This document shows positions 38,341 through 47,861 of a DNA stretch of 64,000 bases, piece by piece. A model generated the notes under the pieces. The model was not told the origin of the DNA. It did not search any database and worked only from the letters and a program-made list of their open reading frames with translations. Numbering within the stretch: the stretch's first letter is position 1; each line of letters starts with the position of its first letter. This stretch comes from Sphingomonas ginkgonis (GTDB lineage: Bacteria; Pseudomonadota; Alphaproteobacteria; Sphingomonadales; Sphingomonadaceae), in NCBI RefSeq assembly GCF_003970925.1, contig NZ_RWJF01000001.1:171001-235000 (forward strand), written 5' to 3'. A program made the translations under genes and the position numbers.

Positions 38341-38373
38341 TTCTCCCATTGCTGGACCGGCGCCGCTCTGCTC

Positions 38374-41300
38374 TTGAGGGCCGTGGATCGAACCTGGTCA
38401 TTCGCCATCGATCGGGGTGGCACCTTCACCGACATTGTTGCGAGCAGTTCGGACGGACGGCGGCGGGTCGCCAAGCTGCTGTCGGAAGATCCCGGGCGCT
38501 ATCCCGATGCTGCGCTCGAGGGCATTCGGCGGATCCTCGCCGATGGGGGCGGGACGCTGGGTCCGGTGCGGATGGGGACGACGGTCGCCACCAATGCGCT
38601 GCTCGAGCGCAAGGGCGAGCGGACAGCGCTTCTGACCACACGCGGCTTCGCCGACGCGCTGCGCATTGGCTACCAGGCGCGGCCAGAGATCTTCGCCCGG
38701 CACATCATCCTGCCCTCGATGCTGTACGACACGGTGATCGAGGTGGAGGAGCGGGTCGGCGCGACCGGGGATGTCATATGCCCGCTCGACGAAGCGGGCG
38801 CGCGAGCCGCATTGCACGAGCTTCGGACAGCGGGTTTCGACAGCCTGGCAATCCTGCTGATGCACGGCTGGGCCTTTCCCGATCATGAGCGACGGCTCGT
38901 CGAGGTCGCCCGCGAATTCGGCTTTGCGCAGGTGTCGGCGAGCTACGAGGTGGCGCAGCTAATCAAGCTTGTCAGCCGCGGCGATACGACCGTTGCAGAC
39001 GCCTATCTCTCCCCCGTGCTCCGCCGTTACGTGGACCGGGTCGCAGCCGGGCTTTCCGAAGGTGCCGAGCTCCACTTCATGCAATCCAACGGCGGCCTCG
39101 CTGAGGCGCGGGTATTTCGCGGCAAGGACGCGATCCTGTCCGGGCCGGCCGGCGGCGTCATGGGGATGATCGCCGCCAGCGCCGCGCACGGAGGCGAGCG
39201 GCTGATCGGGTTCGACATGGGCGGGACGTCGACCGATGTCTCCCACTATGCGGGCCGCGCCGAGCTGGCCGAGGAAAGCGTGGTCGCCGGCGTCAGAATC
39301 CGCGCGCCGATGATGCAGATCCACACGGTCGCTGCGGGCGGGGGATCGGTCTGCCGCTTCGATGGCATGCGGTTCCGGGTCGGACCCCAGTCGGCGGGGG
39401 CGCAGCCGGGGCCGGCCTGCTACCGCAACGGCGGCCCGCTCACCGTGACCGACTGCAACCTGCTGCTCGGACGGATCGTCCCTGGACTGTTTCCTACGGT
39501 GTTCGGGCCGGACGGCGACCAGCCGCTCGATCCCGCCGCCTCCCGGGCGCGAGTCGACGAGGTGGTCCGCGCGGTGGAGGCGAGGGGCGGGCGCAGGCTG
39601 ACGGCGGAGGAGGTTGCCGAGGGGTTCCTCGCGATCGCGGTGGAGAATATGGCGGCGGCGATCCGCAAGATCTCCACGGCGCGAGGCCATGACGTCAGCC
39701 GCTACACGCTCGCCTGTTTCGGCGGCGCCGGCGGCCAGCACGCCTGCCGGGTCGCCGACCGACTCGGCATGCAGCGGATCCTCGTTCACCCGCTCGCCGG
39801 AGTGCTGTCCGCCTACGGGATCGGCCTCGCCGAGGTGAAGGTGCTGCGCGAGCAGAGCTGGCTTCGGCCGCTGGAAGAGGTCCGTGATGGGGGCTTCTCC
39901 GCCCTCGAGGCGGAAGCCGTTGCGGCGCTCGCCGAGCAGGGCGTCGCGACGGCTCCGCGCCTCGCCCACCGCCTCCGCCTGCGACTGGCCGGCAGCGACA
40001 GCTCGCTCGAGCTTGAGCGCGCTGCATGGCAAGCGCTGGTGCGGGACTTTCACGAGCAGCATCGCCAGCGGTTCGGCTATGCCGACGAGGCCGCCCCCAT
40101 CATCGTCGAATCGCTGATCGTCGAGGCGACCGCCGGAACCTCATCCGCCGTCCCGATCACCGCGCCGGCCGGGCCGGGAGCGCGTCCGGTCCGGCATGGC
40201 GGGTGGGACGGCTATGCCCGCGCCGAGCTCGCCGACTGGCAGTGCATCGCCGGCCCCGCGCTGATCTTCGACGAGTCCTCCACCACGGTCGTCGAACCGG
40301 GCTGGAGCGCGGAGCGAACCACGGATGGAACGCTGGTGTTGAGCCGCTCCGCCCCGCCAGCCCGGGTCCGGGCGGCGGGCGCCGACGTCGATCCGGTCCG
40401 GCTGGAGATCTTCAACAACCTGTTCATGGCCATTGCCGATGAGATGGGGGTCGCGCTGCAGGCGACCGCCACCTCGATCAACATCAAGGAACGGCTCGAT
40501 TTTTCCTGCGCGCTGTTCGACCGCGACGGGGCGCTGATCGCCAACGCGCCGCACATCCCAGTCCATCTCGGGTCGATGGGCGAGAGCATCCGCACGGTGA
40601 TCGACTCGCGCGGCGGCGACCGCGACGGGCGCGGCATCCGGCGTGGCGACGCCTATGTCCTCAACAATCCCTACCGCGGCGGCACCCACCTGCCCGACAT
40701 CACGGTCATCGTCCCGGCGTTTCTCGGCGATGGCGACAAGCCCGCCGCGTTCGTCGCCGCCCGGGGCCACCATGCCGACGTCGGCGGCATCGCGCCGGGA
40801 TCAATGCCGCCCGAGAGCCGGACCATCGCCGACGAGGGCGTGCTGATTGACGACTGGCTGCTGGTTGACGAGGGCCGCTTCCGCGAGGCGGAGATGCGGG
40901 CGCTGCTCGGCTCGGGCGCGTGGCCGGCGCGCAACCTCGACCGCAACATCGCCGATCTCCGCGCCCAGCTTGCCGCGTGCAGCCGCGGCGCCCGGCTGCT
41001 CGAGCAGACCGCGACGGAGCACGGCCCGGAAGTGGTCGAGGCCTACATGGGCCATGTCCTCGCCAACGCCGAGGAGTCGGTCCGGCGGCTGCTCGACCGG
41101 CTCGACGACGGCGCCTTCGCCTACGAGATGGACAATGGCGCGCAGGTCCGGGTCGCGATCCGGATCGATCGCGCCAGCCGCTCGGCAGTGTTCGACTTCG
41201 CCGGCACCAGCGAGCAGCGCCCGGACAATTTCAACGCTCCTCGGGCGATCAGCCGGGCCGCCTCGCTCTATGTCGTGCGCACGCTGATGGACGACGACAT

Positions 41301-41934
41301 CCCGATGAACGACGGCTGCCTTCGGCCGATCCGGATCGAAGTGCCCGACGGCTCGATGCTCAGCCCGCGCTTTCCGGCCGCGGTGGTCGCCGGCAATGTC
41401 GAGACCAGCCAAGTCGTCACCGACGCGCTGTTCGCGGCGAGCGGACGGCTCGCGCCAAGCCAAGGCACGATGAACAACTTCACCTTCGGCAATGCGCGGG
41501 TGCAATATTACGAGACGATCGCCGGCGGCTCGGGCGCCGGCTCCGACCATGACGGCACGGCGGCGGTGCAGACCCACATGACCAACAGCCGGCTGACCGA
41601 CCCGGAAATCCTGGAAACCCGCATGCCCGTCCGGCTCGAGCGGTTCGCCATCCGCCATGGCTCGGGCGGTGACGGCCGACACCGCGGCGGGGACGGCGTC
41701 ATCCGCGACATCCGCTTCCTGGAGCCGGTCCGCGCCAACATCCTCGCCAATCGTCGCCGGGTCGCCCCCAAGGGGCTGGCCGGCGGTGCCGACGCCCTAC
41801 CCGGCCGCAACCGGGTGGAGCGCGCCGACGGGCGGGTCGAGCATCTCGGCGCGACCGCTTCGGCCGAGATGCTGCCCGGGGACCGCTTCGTGATCGAGAC
41901 GCCCGGCGGCGGCGGCTATGGAGAGCCCGAATGA
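38374..41934 (+). CDS. 5-oxoprolinase / hydantoinase family protein, HyuA and HyuB domains fused
   Basis: 1186 residues in one chain. HyuA-like ATP-binding half about 1-665 ([77 protein letters not shown]). HyuB-like half from about 670 ([67 protein letters not shown]). Fused proteins of this length are typical for ATP-dependent 5-oxoprolinase (5-oxoproline to glutamate). TTG at 38374 or GTG at 38383 are the possible starts. The three downstream genes overlap it and point to pyroglutamate use. Confidence 0.9.
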   Translation: MRAVDRTWSFAIDRGGTFTDIVASSSDGRRRVAKLLSEDPGRYPDAALEGIRRILADGGGTLGPVRMGTTVATNALLERKGERTALLTTRGFADALRIGYQARPEIFARHIILPSMLYDTVIEVEERVGATGDVICPLDEAGARAALHELRTAGFDSLAILLMHGWAFPDHERRLVEVAREFGFAQVSASYEVAQLIKLVSRGDTTVADAYLSPVLRRYVDRVAAGLSEGAELHFMQSNGGLAEARVFRGKDAILSGPAGGVMGMIAASAAHGGERLIGFDMGGTSTDVSHYAGRAELAEESVVAGVRIRAPMMQIHTVAAGGGSVCRFDGMRFRVGPQSAGAQPGPACYRNGGPLTVTDCNLLLGRIVPGLFPTVFGPDGDQPLDPAASRARVDEVVRAVEARGGRRLTAEEVAEGFLAIAVENMAAAIRKISTARGHDVSRYTLACFGGAGGQHACRVADRLGMQRILVHPLAGVLSAYGIGLAEVKVLREQSWLRPLEEVRDGGFSALEAEAVAALAEQGVATAPRLAHRLRLRLAGSDSSLELERAAWQALVRDFHEQHRQRFGYADEAAPIIVESLIVEATAGTSSAVPITAPAGPGARPVRHGGWDGYARAELADWQCIAGPALIFDESSTTVVEPGWSAERTTDGTLVLSRSAPPARVRAAGADVDPVRLEIFNNLFMAIADEMGVALQATATSINIKERLDFSCALFDRDGALIANAPHIPVHLGSMGESIRTVIDSRGGDRDGRGIRRGDAYVLNNPYRGGTHLPDITVIVPAFLGDGDKPAAFVAARGHHADVGGIAPGSMPPESRTIADEGVLIDDWLLVDEGRFREAEMRALLGSGAWPARNLDRNIADLRAQLAACSRGARLLEQTATEHGPEVVEAYMGHVLANAEESVRRLLDRLDDGAFAYEMDNGAQVRVAIRIDRASRSAVFDFAGTSEQRPDNFNAPRAISRAASLYVVRTLMDDDIPMNDGCLRPIRIEVPDGSMLSPRFPAAVVAGNVETSQVVTDALFAASGRLAPSQGTMNNFTFGNARVQYYETIAGGSGAGSDHDGTAAVQTHMTNSRLTDPEILETRMPVRLERFAIRHGSGGDGRHRGGDGVIRDIRFLEPVRANILANRRRVAPKGLAGGADALPGRNRVERADGRVEHLGATASAEMLPGDRFVIETPGGGGYGEPE

Positions 41935-42605
41935 ACTACTGGCCGCTGCTCGGCATCCTGCTGGTGGTCGCCGGCTTCGCGCTGCGGATGAACCCGATGC
42001 TGGTGGTTACCGCCGCGGCGCTGGCGACCGGGCTGCTCGCCGGGCTCGACCCGGTCGCGGTCGTCTCGACCTTCGGCAAGGCGTTCAACGACAACCGGAT
42101 CATCGCGATTGTCTGGATCGTGCTGCCGGTGATCGGCCTGCTCGAGCGGTTCGGGCTGCAACAGCGCGCGGCGGCGCAGATCCGGGGGATGCGCCGGGCG
42201 ACCGCCGGCCGGCTGCTGCTCTTCTACCTCGGCTATCGCCAGCTGACCGCGGCGATCGGGCTGCAGGCGACCGCCGGCCATCCGCAAACGGTCCGACCGC
42301 TGGTCGCGCCGATGGCGCTTGCCGCGGCCGAGCAGCAGCACGGCGAGCTCGACGCGGACACGGCGGACAAGGTGAAGAGCTTCGCCGCCGCCACCGACAA
42401 TGTCGGGCTCTTCTTCGGCGAGGACATCTTCCTCGCGATTGGCTCGATCGTGCTGATCCAGCAGACGCTCGCCACCTATGGCGTGCAGCTCGCCCCGCTG
42501 CAGCTCGCGCTGTGGGCGATTCCTAGCGCGATCGGCGCCTTCCTGATCCATGGCGCGCGGCTGCTGTGGCTCGACCGGTCGCTCCGCCGGGCGAGCCAGC
42601 GATGA
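41931..42605 (+). CDS. DUF969 membrane protein (candidate subunit of a 5-oxoproline permease)
   Basis: 224 residues with about six helices. [38 protein letters not shown] and [19 protein letters not shown] are DUF969 signatures. Always found in pairs with DUF979, and the pair often lies beside pyroglutamyl peptidase or oxoprolinase genes, suggesting an import system. The gene overlaps the oxoprolinase by 4 nt and DUF979 by 4 nt. Transport has not been shown from this sequence. Confidence 0.9.
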   Translation: MNYWPLLGILLVVAGFALRMNPMLVVTAAALATGLLAGLDPVAVVSTFGKAFNDNRIIAIVWIVLPVIGLLERFGLQQRAAAQIRGMRRATAGRLLLFYLGYRQLTAAIGLQATAGHPQTVRPLVAPMALAAAEQQHGELDADTADKVKSFAAATDNVGLFFGEDIFLAIGSIVLIQQTLATYGVQLAPLQLALWAIPSAIGAFLIHGARLLWLDRSLRRASQR

Positions 42606-43555
42606 TCACGCTCCACTGGCTCTATGCGTTGGCCGGGCTGATGTTCGCCGGCTTCGCGCTGCTCAGCGCGTTCGACCGCAGCAACGCCAAGCGGCTGGGC
42701 AACGCCGCCTTCTGGGGGCTGATGGCGCTGAACCTGCTCGCCGGCGACTGGATCGGCAGCTTCGGCAACGGGCTGCTGGTGCTCGGGCTGGCCGGGCTGT
42801 CAGGCTTCGGGCTGGTCGGGCGCGGCGACCCGCCGACGACCGGCGAAGCGGAGCGCGAGGCCTCCTCGGCCCGGCTCGGGAACCGGCTGTTCCTTCCGGC
42901 GCTGGTGATCCCGGCCGTCGCGCTCGCCGGCACCCTCCTCTGCAACTACACGCCGCTCGGCTCGCTCGGGCTGTTCGAAGCGAAGCGCGAGACCTACGGC
43001 CTGCTCGCGCTGGGCGTGCTGGCCGCGCTGGCGCTGATCTTCGCCTGGCTTCGGCCGCCCGCGCTCGCGCCGCTGCAGGAAGGCCGGCGCCTCATCGATT
43101 CGATCGGCTGGGCGGTGGTTCTGCCGCAGATGCTCGCGGCGCTCGGCGCGCTGTTCGCCGCCGCGGGCGTCGGCGATCTCATCGGCGGGCTGGTGCAGTC
43201 GGTCATCCCCGACGGCAGCCTGTTCGCCACCGTGCTGGTGTTCGGGCTGGGCATGGCGCTGTTCACCATCATCATGGGCAACGCCTTTGCCGCCTTTCCC
43301 GTGATGGCCGCGGCGATCGGCGTCCCCTTGCTGATCCGCCGCTACGGCGGCGACCCGGCGGTGGTCGGCGCGGTGGGCATGCTGGCCGGCTTCTGCGGGA
43401 CCTTGCTGACGCCGATGGCCGCCAACTTCAACCTCGTGCCGGCCGGCCTGCTGGAACTCAAAGATCGCTATGGGGTGATCAAGGCGCAGGTCGGGACCGC
43501 GCTCCCGCTGCTCGCGCTTAACATCCTCCTCATCTACGGAGTCGCTTTCCGATGA
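42602..43555 (+). CDS. DUF979 membrane protein (partner of DUF969)
   Basis: 317 residues, about nine helices. LHWLYALAGLMFAGFALLSA, GVGDLIGGLVQSVIPDGS, TIIMGNAFAAFPVMAAAIGV and GFCGTLLTPMAANFNLVPAG are typical. Likely the larger subunit of a two-component transporter. A charged insertion (GRGDPPTTGEAEREASSARL) separates helices near residue 90. 4-nt overlaps with DUF969 and DUF2891 genes. Confidence 0.9.
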   Translation: MITLHWLYALAGLMFAGFALLSAFDRSNAKRLGNAAFWGLMALNLLAGDWIGSFGNGLLVLGLAGLSGFGLVGRGDPPTTGEAEREASSARLGNRLFLPALVIPAVALAGTLLCNYTPLGSLGLFEAKRETYGLLALGVLAALALIFAWLRPPALAPLQEGRRLIDSIGWAVVLPQMLAALGALFAAAGVGDLIGGLVQSVIPDGSLFATVLVFGLGMALFTIIMGNAFAAFPVMAAAIGVPLLIRRYGGDPAVVGAVGMLAGFCGTLLTPMAANFNLVPAGLLELKDRYGVIKAQVGTALPLLALNILLIYGVAFR

Positions 43556-44541
43556 CCCGGCTCGACGCCGCCACCGCCGCCCGCTTCGCCGCCATCGCGC
43601 TCGGCCATGTCCGGCAGGGATATCCGCACAAGCTCGACCATGTTCTGCTCGTCGACGAGGACGCGCGGCCGCCGCGCGAGCTTCACCCGATCTTCTTCGG
43701 CAGCTTCGACTGGCACAGCTGCGTGCACGGCTGGTGGACGCTGCTGACGGTGGCGCGGCTGTACCCCGGGTCGGGCGAGACGGCGCGCATCGCCGCGCTG
43801 GCGGACGACAGCTTCACCCTCGCCAACGTGGCTGTCGAGCTCGCCTATCTCGACCGGCCGCAATCGGGCGGGTTCGAGCGGCCCTATGGCTGGGCGTGGC
43901 TGCTGATGCTCCATCTTGAGGCGACCCGTCACCCGGATCGCCACTGGGCCGAAGCGCTCGATCCGCTCGCTCGCGCCTTCGCCGAGCGGCTTCGCCGGCA
44001 CCTGCCCGTGCTGACCTATCCGATCCGCACCGGGACCCATTTCAACACGGCCTTCGCGCTGGTGCTGGCGAGCGAATGGGCGCGCGCGTTCGACCCGACG
44101 CTGGCGGAGCTGGTCGGCGAGCGGGCGTGGCACTGGTTCGGCGGCGACCGCGACTGCCCGGCGTGGGAGCCGAGCGGCGACGACTTCCTCTCGCCCGCGC
44201 TGGTCGAGGCGCTGTGCCTGATGCGGACCGCTCCGCCCGAGCGGTTCGGGCCGTGGCTGCGCGCCTTCCTGCCCCGGCTCGGCGAGGGCGAGCCCGCGAC
44301 CCTGTTCCGCCCGGTCACCGTCAGCGACCGCTCCGACGGCAAGATCGCCCATCTCGACGGGCTGAACCTCAGCCGGGCGTGGTGCTGGCGCTCGCTGGCG
44401 ACCGCATTCGAGCCCGCCGGGCGCGACGAGGCAGAGCGGGTCGCCGACACTCATCTCGCCGCCGCCCTGCCGCACCTCTGCGGCGACTATGCCGGCGAGC
44501 ACTGGCTGGCGACCTTCGCGCTGCTCGCGCTGCTCGCCTGA
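43552..44541 (+). CDS. DUF2891 protein
   Basis: 329 residues, no membrane helices. Starts with LDAATAARFAAIALGHVRQG; conserved DUF2891 segments include FDWHSCVHGWWTLL, GWAWLLMLHLEA, THFNTAFALVLA and DGLNLSRAWCWRSLA. The repeated His/Trp-rich helices look like an (alpha/alpha)6-barrel glycosidase-type fold. Its reaction is not known to me. Because it ends the oxoprolinase-permease operon, a role in pyroglutamyl or related peptide catabolism is inferred. Confidence 0.85.
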   Translation: MTRLDAATAARFAAIALGHVRQGYPHKLDHVLLVDEDARPPRELHPIFFGSFDWHSCVHGWWTLLTVARLYPGSGETARIAALADDSFTLANVAVELAYLDRPQSGGFERPYGWAWLLMLHLEATRHPDRHWAEALDPLARAFAERLRRHLPVLTYPIRTGTHFNTAFALVLASEWARAFDPTLAELVGERAWHWFGGDRDCPAWEPSGDDFLSPALVEALCLMRTAPPERFGPWLRAFLPRLGEGEPATLFRPVTVSDRSDGKIAHLDGLNLSRAWCWRSLATAFEPAGRDEAERVADTHLAAALPHLCGDYAGEHWLATFALLALLA

Positions 44542-44561
44542 GCGCCGCGCCGGCGGCGGCC

Positions 44562-47500
44562 CTAGTGGAAGTCGTGGCTGCGGATGCGGACGGCTTCCTC
44601 GGGGTCGCAGCCGGTGCGGAACGGGGGATGGTAGAGGCTGCGCGGCTTGGGCTTCCACCCCGGCTCGCCGCGGTCGGGCGGCCCGGCGTGGGTCGCGCCG
44701 TCGCCCGGGCTAGTCAGCCGCGGCAGCTCCATGTCGCCGACCTGGCGGAGCATGCCGGTGAGGTCGTGCAGCCGGTCGGCGATGACGTGGATCACCTCGC
44801 CCTCGCGCTGGACCTTGCCGACGACGCTGATCATCGCCGAGCTCATCACCACCGTCCGCTGCGCCTCGAACCGGTCGGGCCAGAGAATGATGTTGGCGAC
44901 CCCCGTTTCGTCCTCGATGGTGATGAACAGCACGCCCTTGGCGCTGCCCGGCTTCTGGCGGACGAGGATGATCCCGGCGACCTCGATCTTGCGCCCGTCC
45001 TTGACGTGGCGGAGCGCGCCGCAGGGAATGATCCTGCGGCTGGCGAGCTCGTCGCGGAGGAAGAAGACCGGGTGCTGGCGCAAGGTCAGCTGGGTCGCGC
45101 GGTAATCCTCGACCACCTCGCGACCCGCAGTGAGCGGGAGCAGCATGACCGGCTCCTCGCGCCGCTCGGCCGCCTTGAGCAGCGGCAGCGGCGCCTCGCC
45201 GAGCCCGCGGATCGCCCACAGCGCCTGCCGCCGGTCGAGCCCCAGCCCGCGGAAGCCGTCGGCCTTGGCGATCTTCTCCAGCGTCGCCAGCGGCACCCGG
45301 GCCCGGCGCCAGAGGTCCTCGACCGAGGCGAACGGCCGCGTTCCGCGCGCCTCGATGATCCGCGCCGAGTCGACTTCGGCCAGCCCGTGGACGACCTTGA
45401 ACCCGAGCCGCACCGGCAGGCACGCGCCGCGCCCCTCCAGCCGGGAGTCCCACTGGCTTTCGTTGACGCACACCGGGTGGATCGCCACGCCGTGCTCGCG
45501 CGCGTCACGGACGATCTGGGCGGGGGCGTAGAAGCCCATCGGCTGGGCGTTCAGAAGCGCCGCGCAGAAGACGTCCGGGTGGTGGCACTTCATCCACGAC
45601 GAGGCGTAGGCGATCTTGGCGAAGCTCGCCGCGTGGCTTTCCGGAAAGCCGTAGGAGCCGAACCCCTCGATCTGCTTGACCAGCCGCTCGGCGAACTCGG
45701 GATCGATCCCGTTCGTCGCCATGCCGGCCATCAGCTCCTCCTTGAACTGGCCGACGCCCTGCGTGTATTTGAACGTCGCCATCGCCTTGCGGAGCTCGTC
45801 CGCGCGGGCCGGGGAGAAGCCCGCGCCCTCGATCGCGACCTTCATCGCCTGTTCCTGGAACAGCGGCACGCCATAGGTCTTGGCGAGCACCGCCTTCAGC
45901 TTCTCGGACGGATAGTCGAACTCGATGGCGGGGTTGCGCCGCTTCTGGTCGCGGCGCTTGAGATAGGGATGGACCATGTCGCCCTGGATCGGCCCGGGGC
46001 GGACGATCGCGACCTGGATGACGATGTCGTAGAACTCCGTCGGCAGCATCCGCGGCAGCATCGCCATCTGCGCCCGGCTCTCGATCTGGAAGGTGCCGAG
46101 CGTGTCGGCGCGCTGGATCATCCGGAAGGTCTCCGGATCGTCGGTCTGCATCTCGGGCGAGGCGAGCGTCAGGCGCAGGCCCTTGTGCTCCTCCAGGAGA
46201 TCGAAGGCGCGGCGCATGCAGCCGAGCATGCCGAGGCCGAGGATGTCGACCTTCATCATGCCAAGCTCCTCGATGTCCTCCTTCTCCCATTCGACCACCC
46301 AGCGGTCCGGCATGGCGGCGGGCTGGACCGGGACCAGCCGGTGCAGCGGGTCGCGGGTGAGGACAAAGCCGCCGGGGTGCTGCGACAAGTGCCGCGGGGT
46401 GCCGATCAGCTCGCGGGCGAGCTCGAGCGTGAGGCCGAGGCGCGGGTCGGAGCGGTCGAGGTTGAGCGCATCGACATGGCTGTCGGCCACCCCCTCGCTC
46501 GACCAGCCCCACACCTGGCCGGCGAGCGCGCCGGTCATGTCCTCGGGCAGTCCCAGCGCCTTGCCCACCTCGCGCACCGCGCCGCGCGCGCGGAAGCGGC
46601 TGACCACCGCGGTCAGCGCGGCATGGTCGTGGCCGTAGGTGCGGTAGATCCACTGGATCACCTCCTCGCGCCGCTCATGCTCGAAGTCGATGTCGATGTC
46701 GGGCGGCTCGCGCCGGTCGGGGGAGATGAAGCGTTCGAACAGCAGCTGGTGCGCGATCGGGTCGATCGAGGTGATCCCGAGCACGAAGCAGATCATCGAG
46801 TTGGCCGCCGAGCCGCGCCCTTGGCAGAGGATGCCCTGGCTGCGCGCATAGCTGACGATCGAGTTCACCGTCAGGAAATAGGGCGCATAGCCCATTCGCT
46901 CGACCAGCCGCAGTTCATGTTCGAGGAGGTCGAGATAACGCTGGTCGGGGATGCCGTCGAACGGCGACCGGGCGAACAGCTCGCGAAGCGCGGCGCGCGA
47001 CAGTTCGGCGAGCGCGGCCTGCGGCGACTTGCCGCTCATCACCAGCTCCTCGGGATATTGGTAGCGCAGCTCGCGCAGCGAGAAGGTGCAGCGCTCGGCG
47101 ATGGCCTGGGTGGCGGCGATCGCCTGCGGGTGGCGGGCGAAGCGGCGCGCCATTTCCTCGGGCGGGTGGAGGCAGCGGTCGGACGAGCGCTCGCGCCGAA
47201 GCCCGAGCTCGTCGATGGTGCATTTCTCGCGGATCGCGGTGACCACGTCCTGCAGCATCCGCCGGCTTGGATGGTGGTAGAGCACGTCGCCGGTCGCCAG
47301 CGGGGTGAGGCCGAAGCGCCGCGCCTCCGCTTCGGTCCGGTGGAGCCGCCGGCTGTCGTCGGGGCGGCGGTTCTGGGTCAGGCAGACATGGCCAGCATCG
47401 GTGCCGAAGATGTCGGCCATCCAGCGTAGCTCTGCCTTGGCGACGCCGTCCGCGCCGGGAACCAGCGCCCCGACCAGCCCCTCGGCCGCAGCGGCGACAT

Positions 47501-47861
47501 CCTCCCAGTGGAGGAAGCAGCGGCCCTTCTCCCCGGCCTTGGGATCGGCGCGGTTGTTGCCGCGGGTCAGCATGGCGGTCAGCCGCGACCAGGCGGCGAG
47601 GTCTTCCGGCCAGACCAGCAGCGAAGCCCCGCTGACGAGGTCGAGCCGGCACCCGGCGACGAGCTTGACCTCGAGACCCTGGTCCTGGCGGATCTGCTCG
47701 CTGGCGTAGAGCGCGCGGACCAGCCCGCCGACCGAGTTGCGGTCGGTGACTCCGATCGCGTTCATCCCCATCAGCGCGGCGGTCGAGAACAGCTCCTCGC
47801 ACGACGACACGCCGCGTAGGAAGCTGAAGTGGGTCGAGACTTGGAGTTCGGCGTAGGTCAT
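44562..47861 (-). CDS. dnaE2: Error-prone DNA polymerase (DnaE2 / ImuC)
   Basis: 1099 residues, normal for DnaE2. Catalytic alpha-subunit homologue of the ImuA-ImuB-ImuC mutasome, which makes translesion and mutagenic synthesis after DNA damage. PHP domain about 1-275 (STHFSFLRGVSSCEEL); polymerase core contains PPDIDIDFEHERREEV with the catalytic Asp set and LGLGMLGCMRRAF; an OB fold (VAGIILVRQKPGSAKGVLF) lies near the C-terminus. Start at 47861 overlaps imuB by 4 nt; upstream 5' extension of the frame is not used. Confidence 0.97.
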   Translation of the reverse strand: MTYAELQVSTHFSFLRGVSSCEELFSTAALMGMNAIGVTDRNSVGGLVRALYASEQIRQDQGLEVKLVAGCRLDLVSGASLLVWPEDLAAWSRLTAMLTRGNNRADPKAGEKGRCFLHWEDVAAAAEGLVGALVPGADGVAKAELRWMADIFGTDAGHVCLTQNRRPDDSRRLHRTEAEARRFGLTPLATGDVLYHHPSRRMLQDVVTAIREKCTIDELGLRRERSSDRCLHPPEEMARRFARHPQAIAATQAIAERCTFSLRELRYQYPEELVMSGKSPQAALAELSRAALRELFARSPFDGIPDQRYLDLLEHELRLVERMGYAPYFLTVNSIVSYARSQGILCQGRGSAANSMICFVLGITSIDPIAHQLLFERFISPDRREPPDIDIDFEHERREEVIQWIYRTYGHDHAALTAVVSRFRARGAVREVGKALGLPEDMTGALAGQVWGWSSEGVADSHVDALNLDRSDPRLGLTLELARELIGTPRHLSQHPGGFVLTRDPLHRLVPVQPAAMPDRWVVEWEKEDIEELGMMKVDILGLGMLGCMRRAFDLLEEHKGLRLTLASPEMQTDDPETFRMIQRADTLGTFQIESRAQMAMLPRMLPTEFYDIVIQVAIVRPGPIQGDMVHPYLKRRDQKRRNPAIEFDYPSEKLKAVLAKTYGVPLFQEQAMKVAIEGAGFSPARADELRKAMATFKYTQGVGQFKEELMAGMATNGIDPEFAERLVKQIEGFGSYGFPESHAASFAKIAYASSWMKCHHPDVFCAALLNAQPMGFYAPAQIVRDAREHGVAIHPVCVNESQWDSRLEGRGACLPVRLGFKVVHGLAEVDSARIIEARGTRPFASVEDLWRRARVPLATLEKIAKADGFRGLGLDRRQALWAIRGLGEAPLPLLKAAERREEPVMLLPLTAGREVVEDYRATQLTLRQHPVFFLRDELASRRIIPCGALRHVKDGRKIEVAGIILVRQKPGSAKGVLFITIEDETGVANIILWPDRFEAQRTVVMSSAMISVVGKVQREGEVIHVIADRLHDLTGMLRQVGDMELPRLTSPGDGATHAGPPDRGEPGWKPKPRSLYHPPFRTGCDPEEAVRIRSHDFH

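Noticed and set aside
38250..38373. Integration site at the tRNA-Ser
   Set aside because: No integrase, direct repeat of the tRNA 3' end or mobile gene downstream; the oxoprolinase operon looks ordinary.
44076..47429. Very long plus-strand ORF opposite dnaE2
   Set aside because: Shadow of dnaE2; repetitive charged sequence without family motifs.
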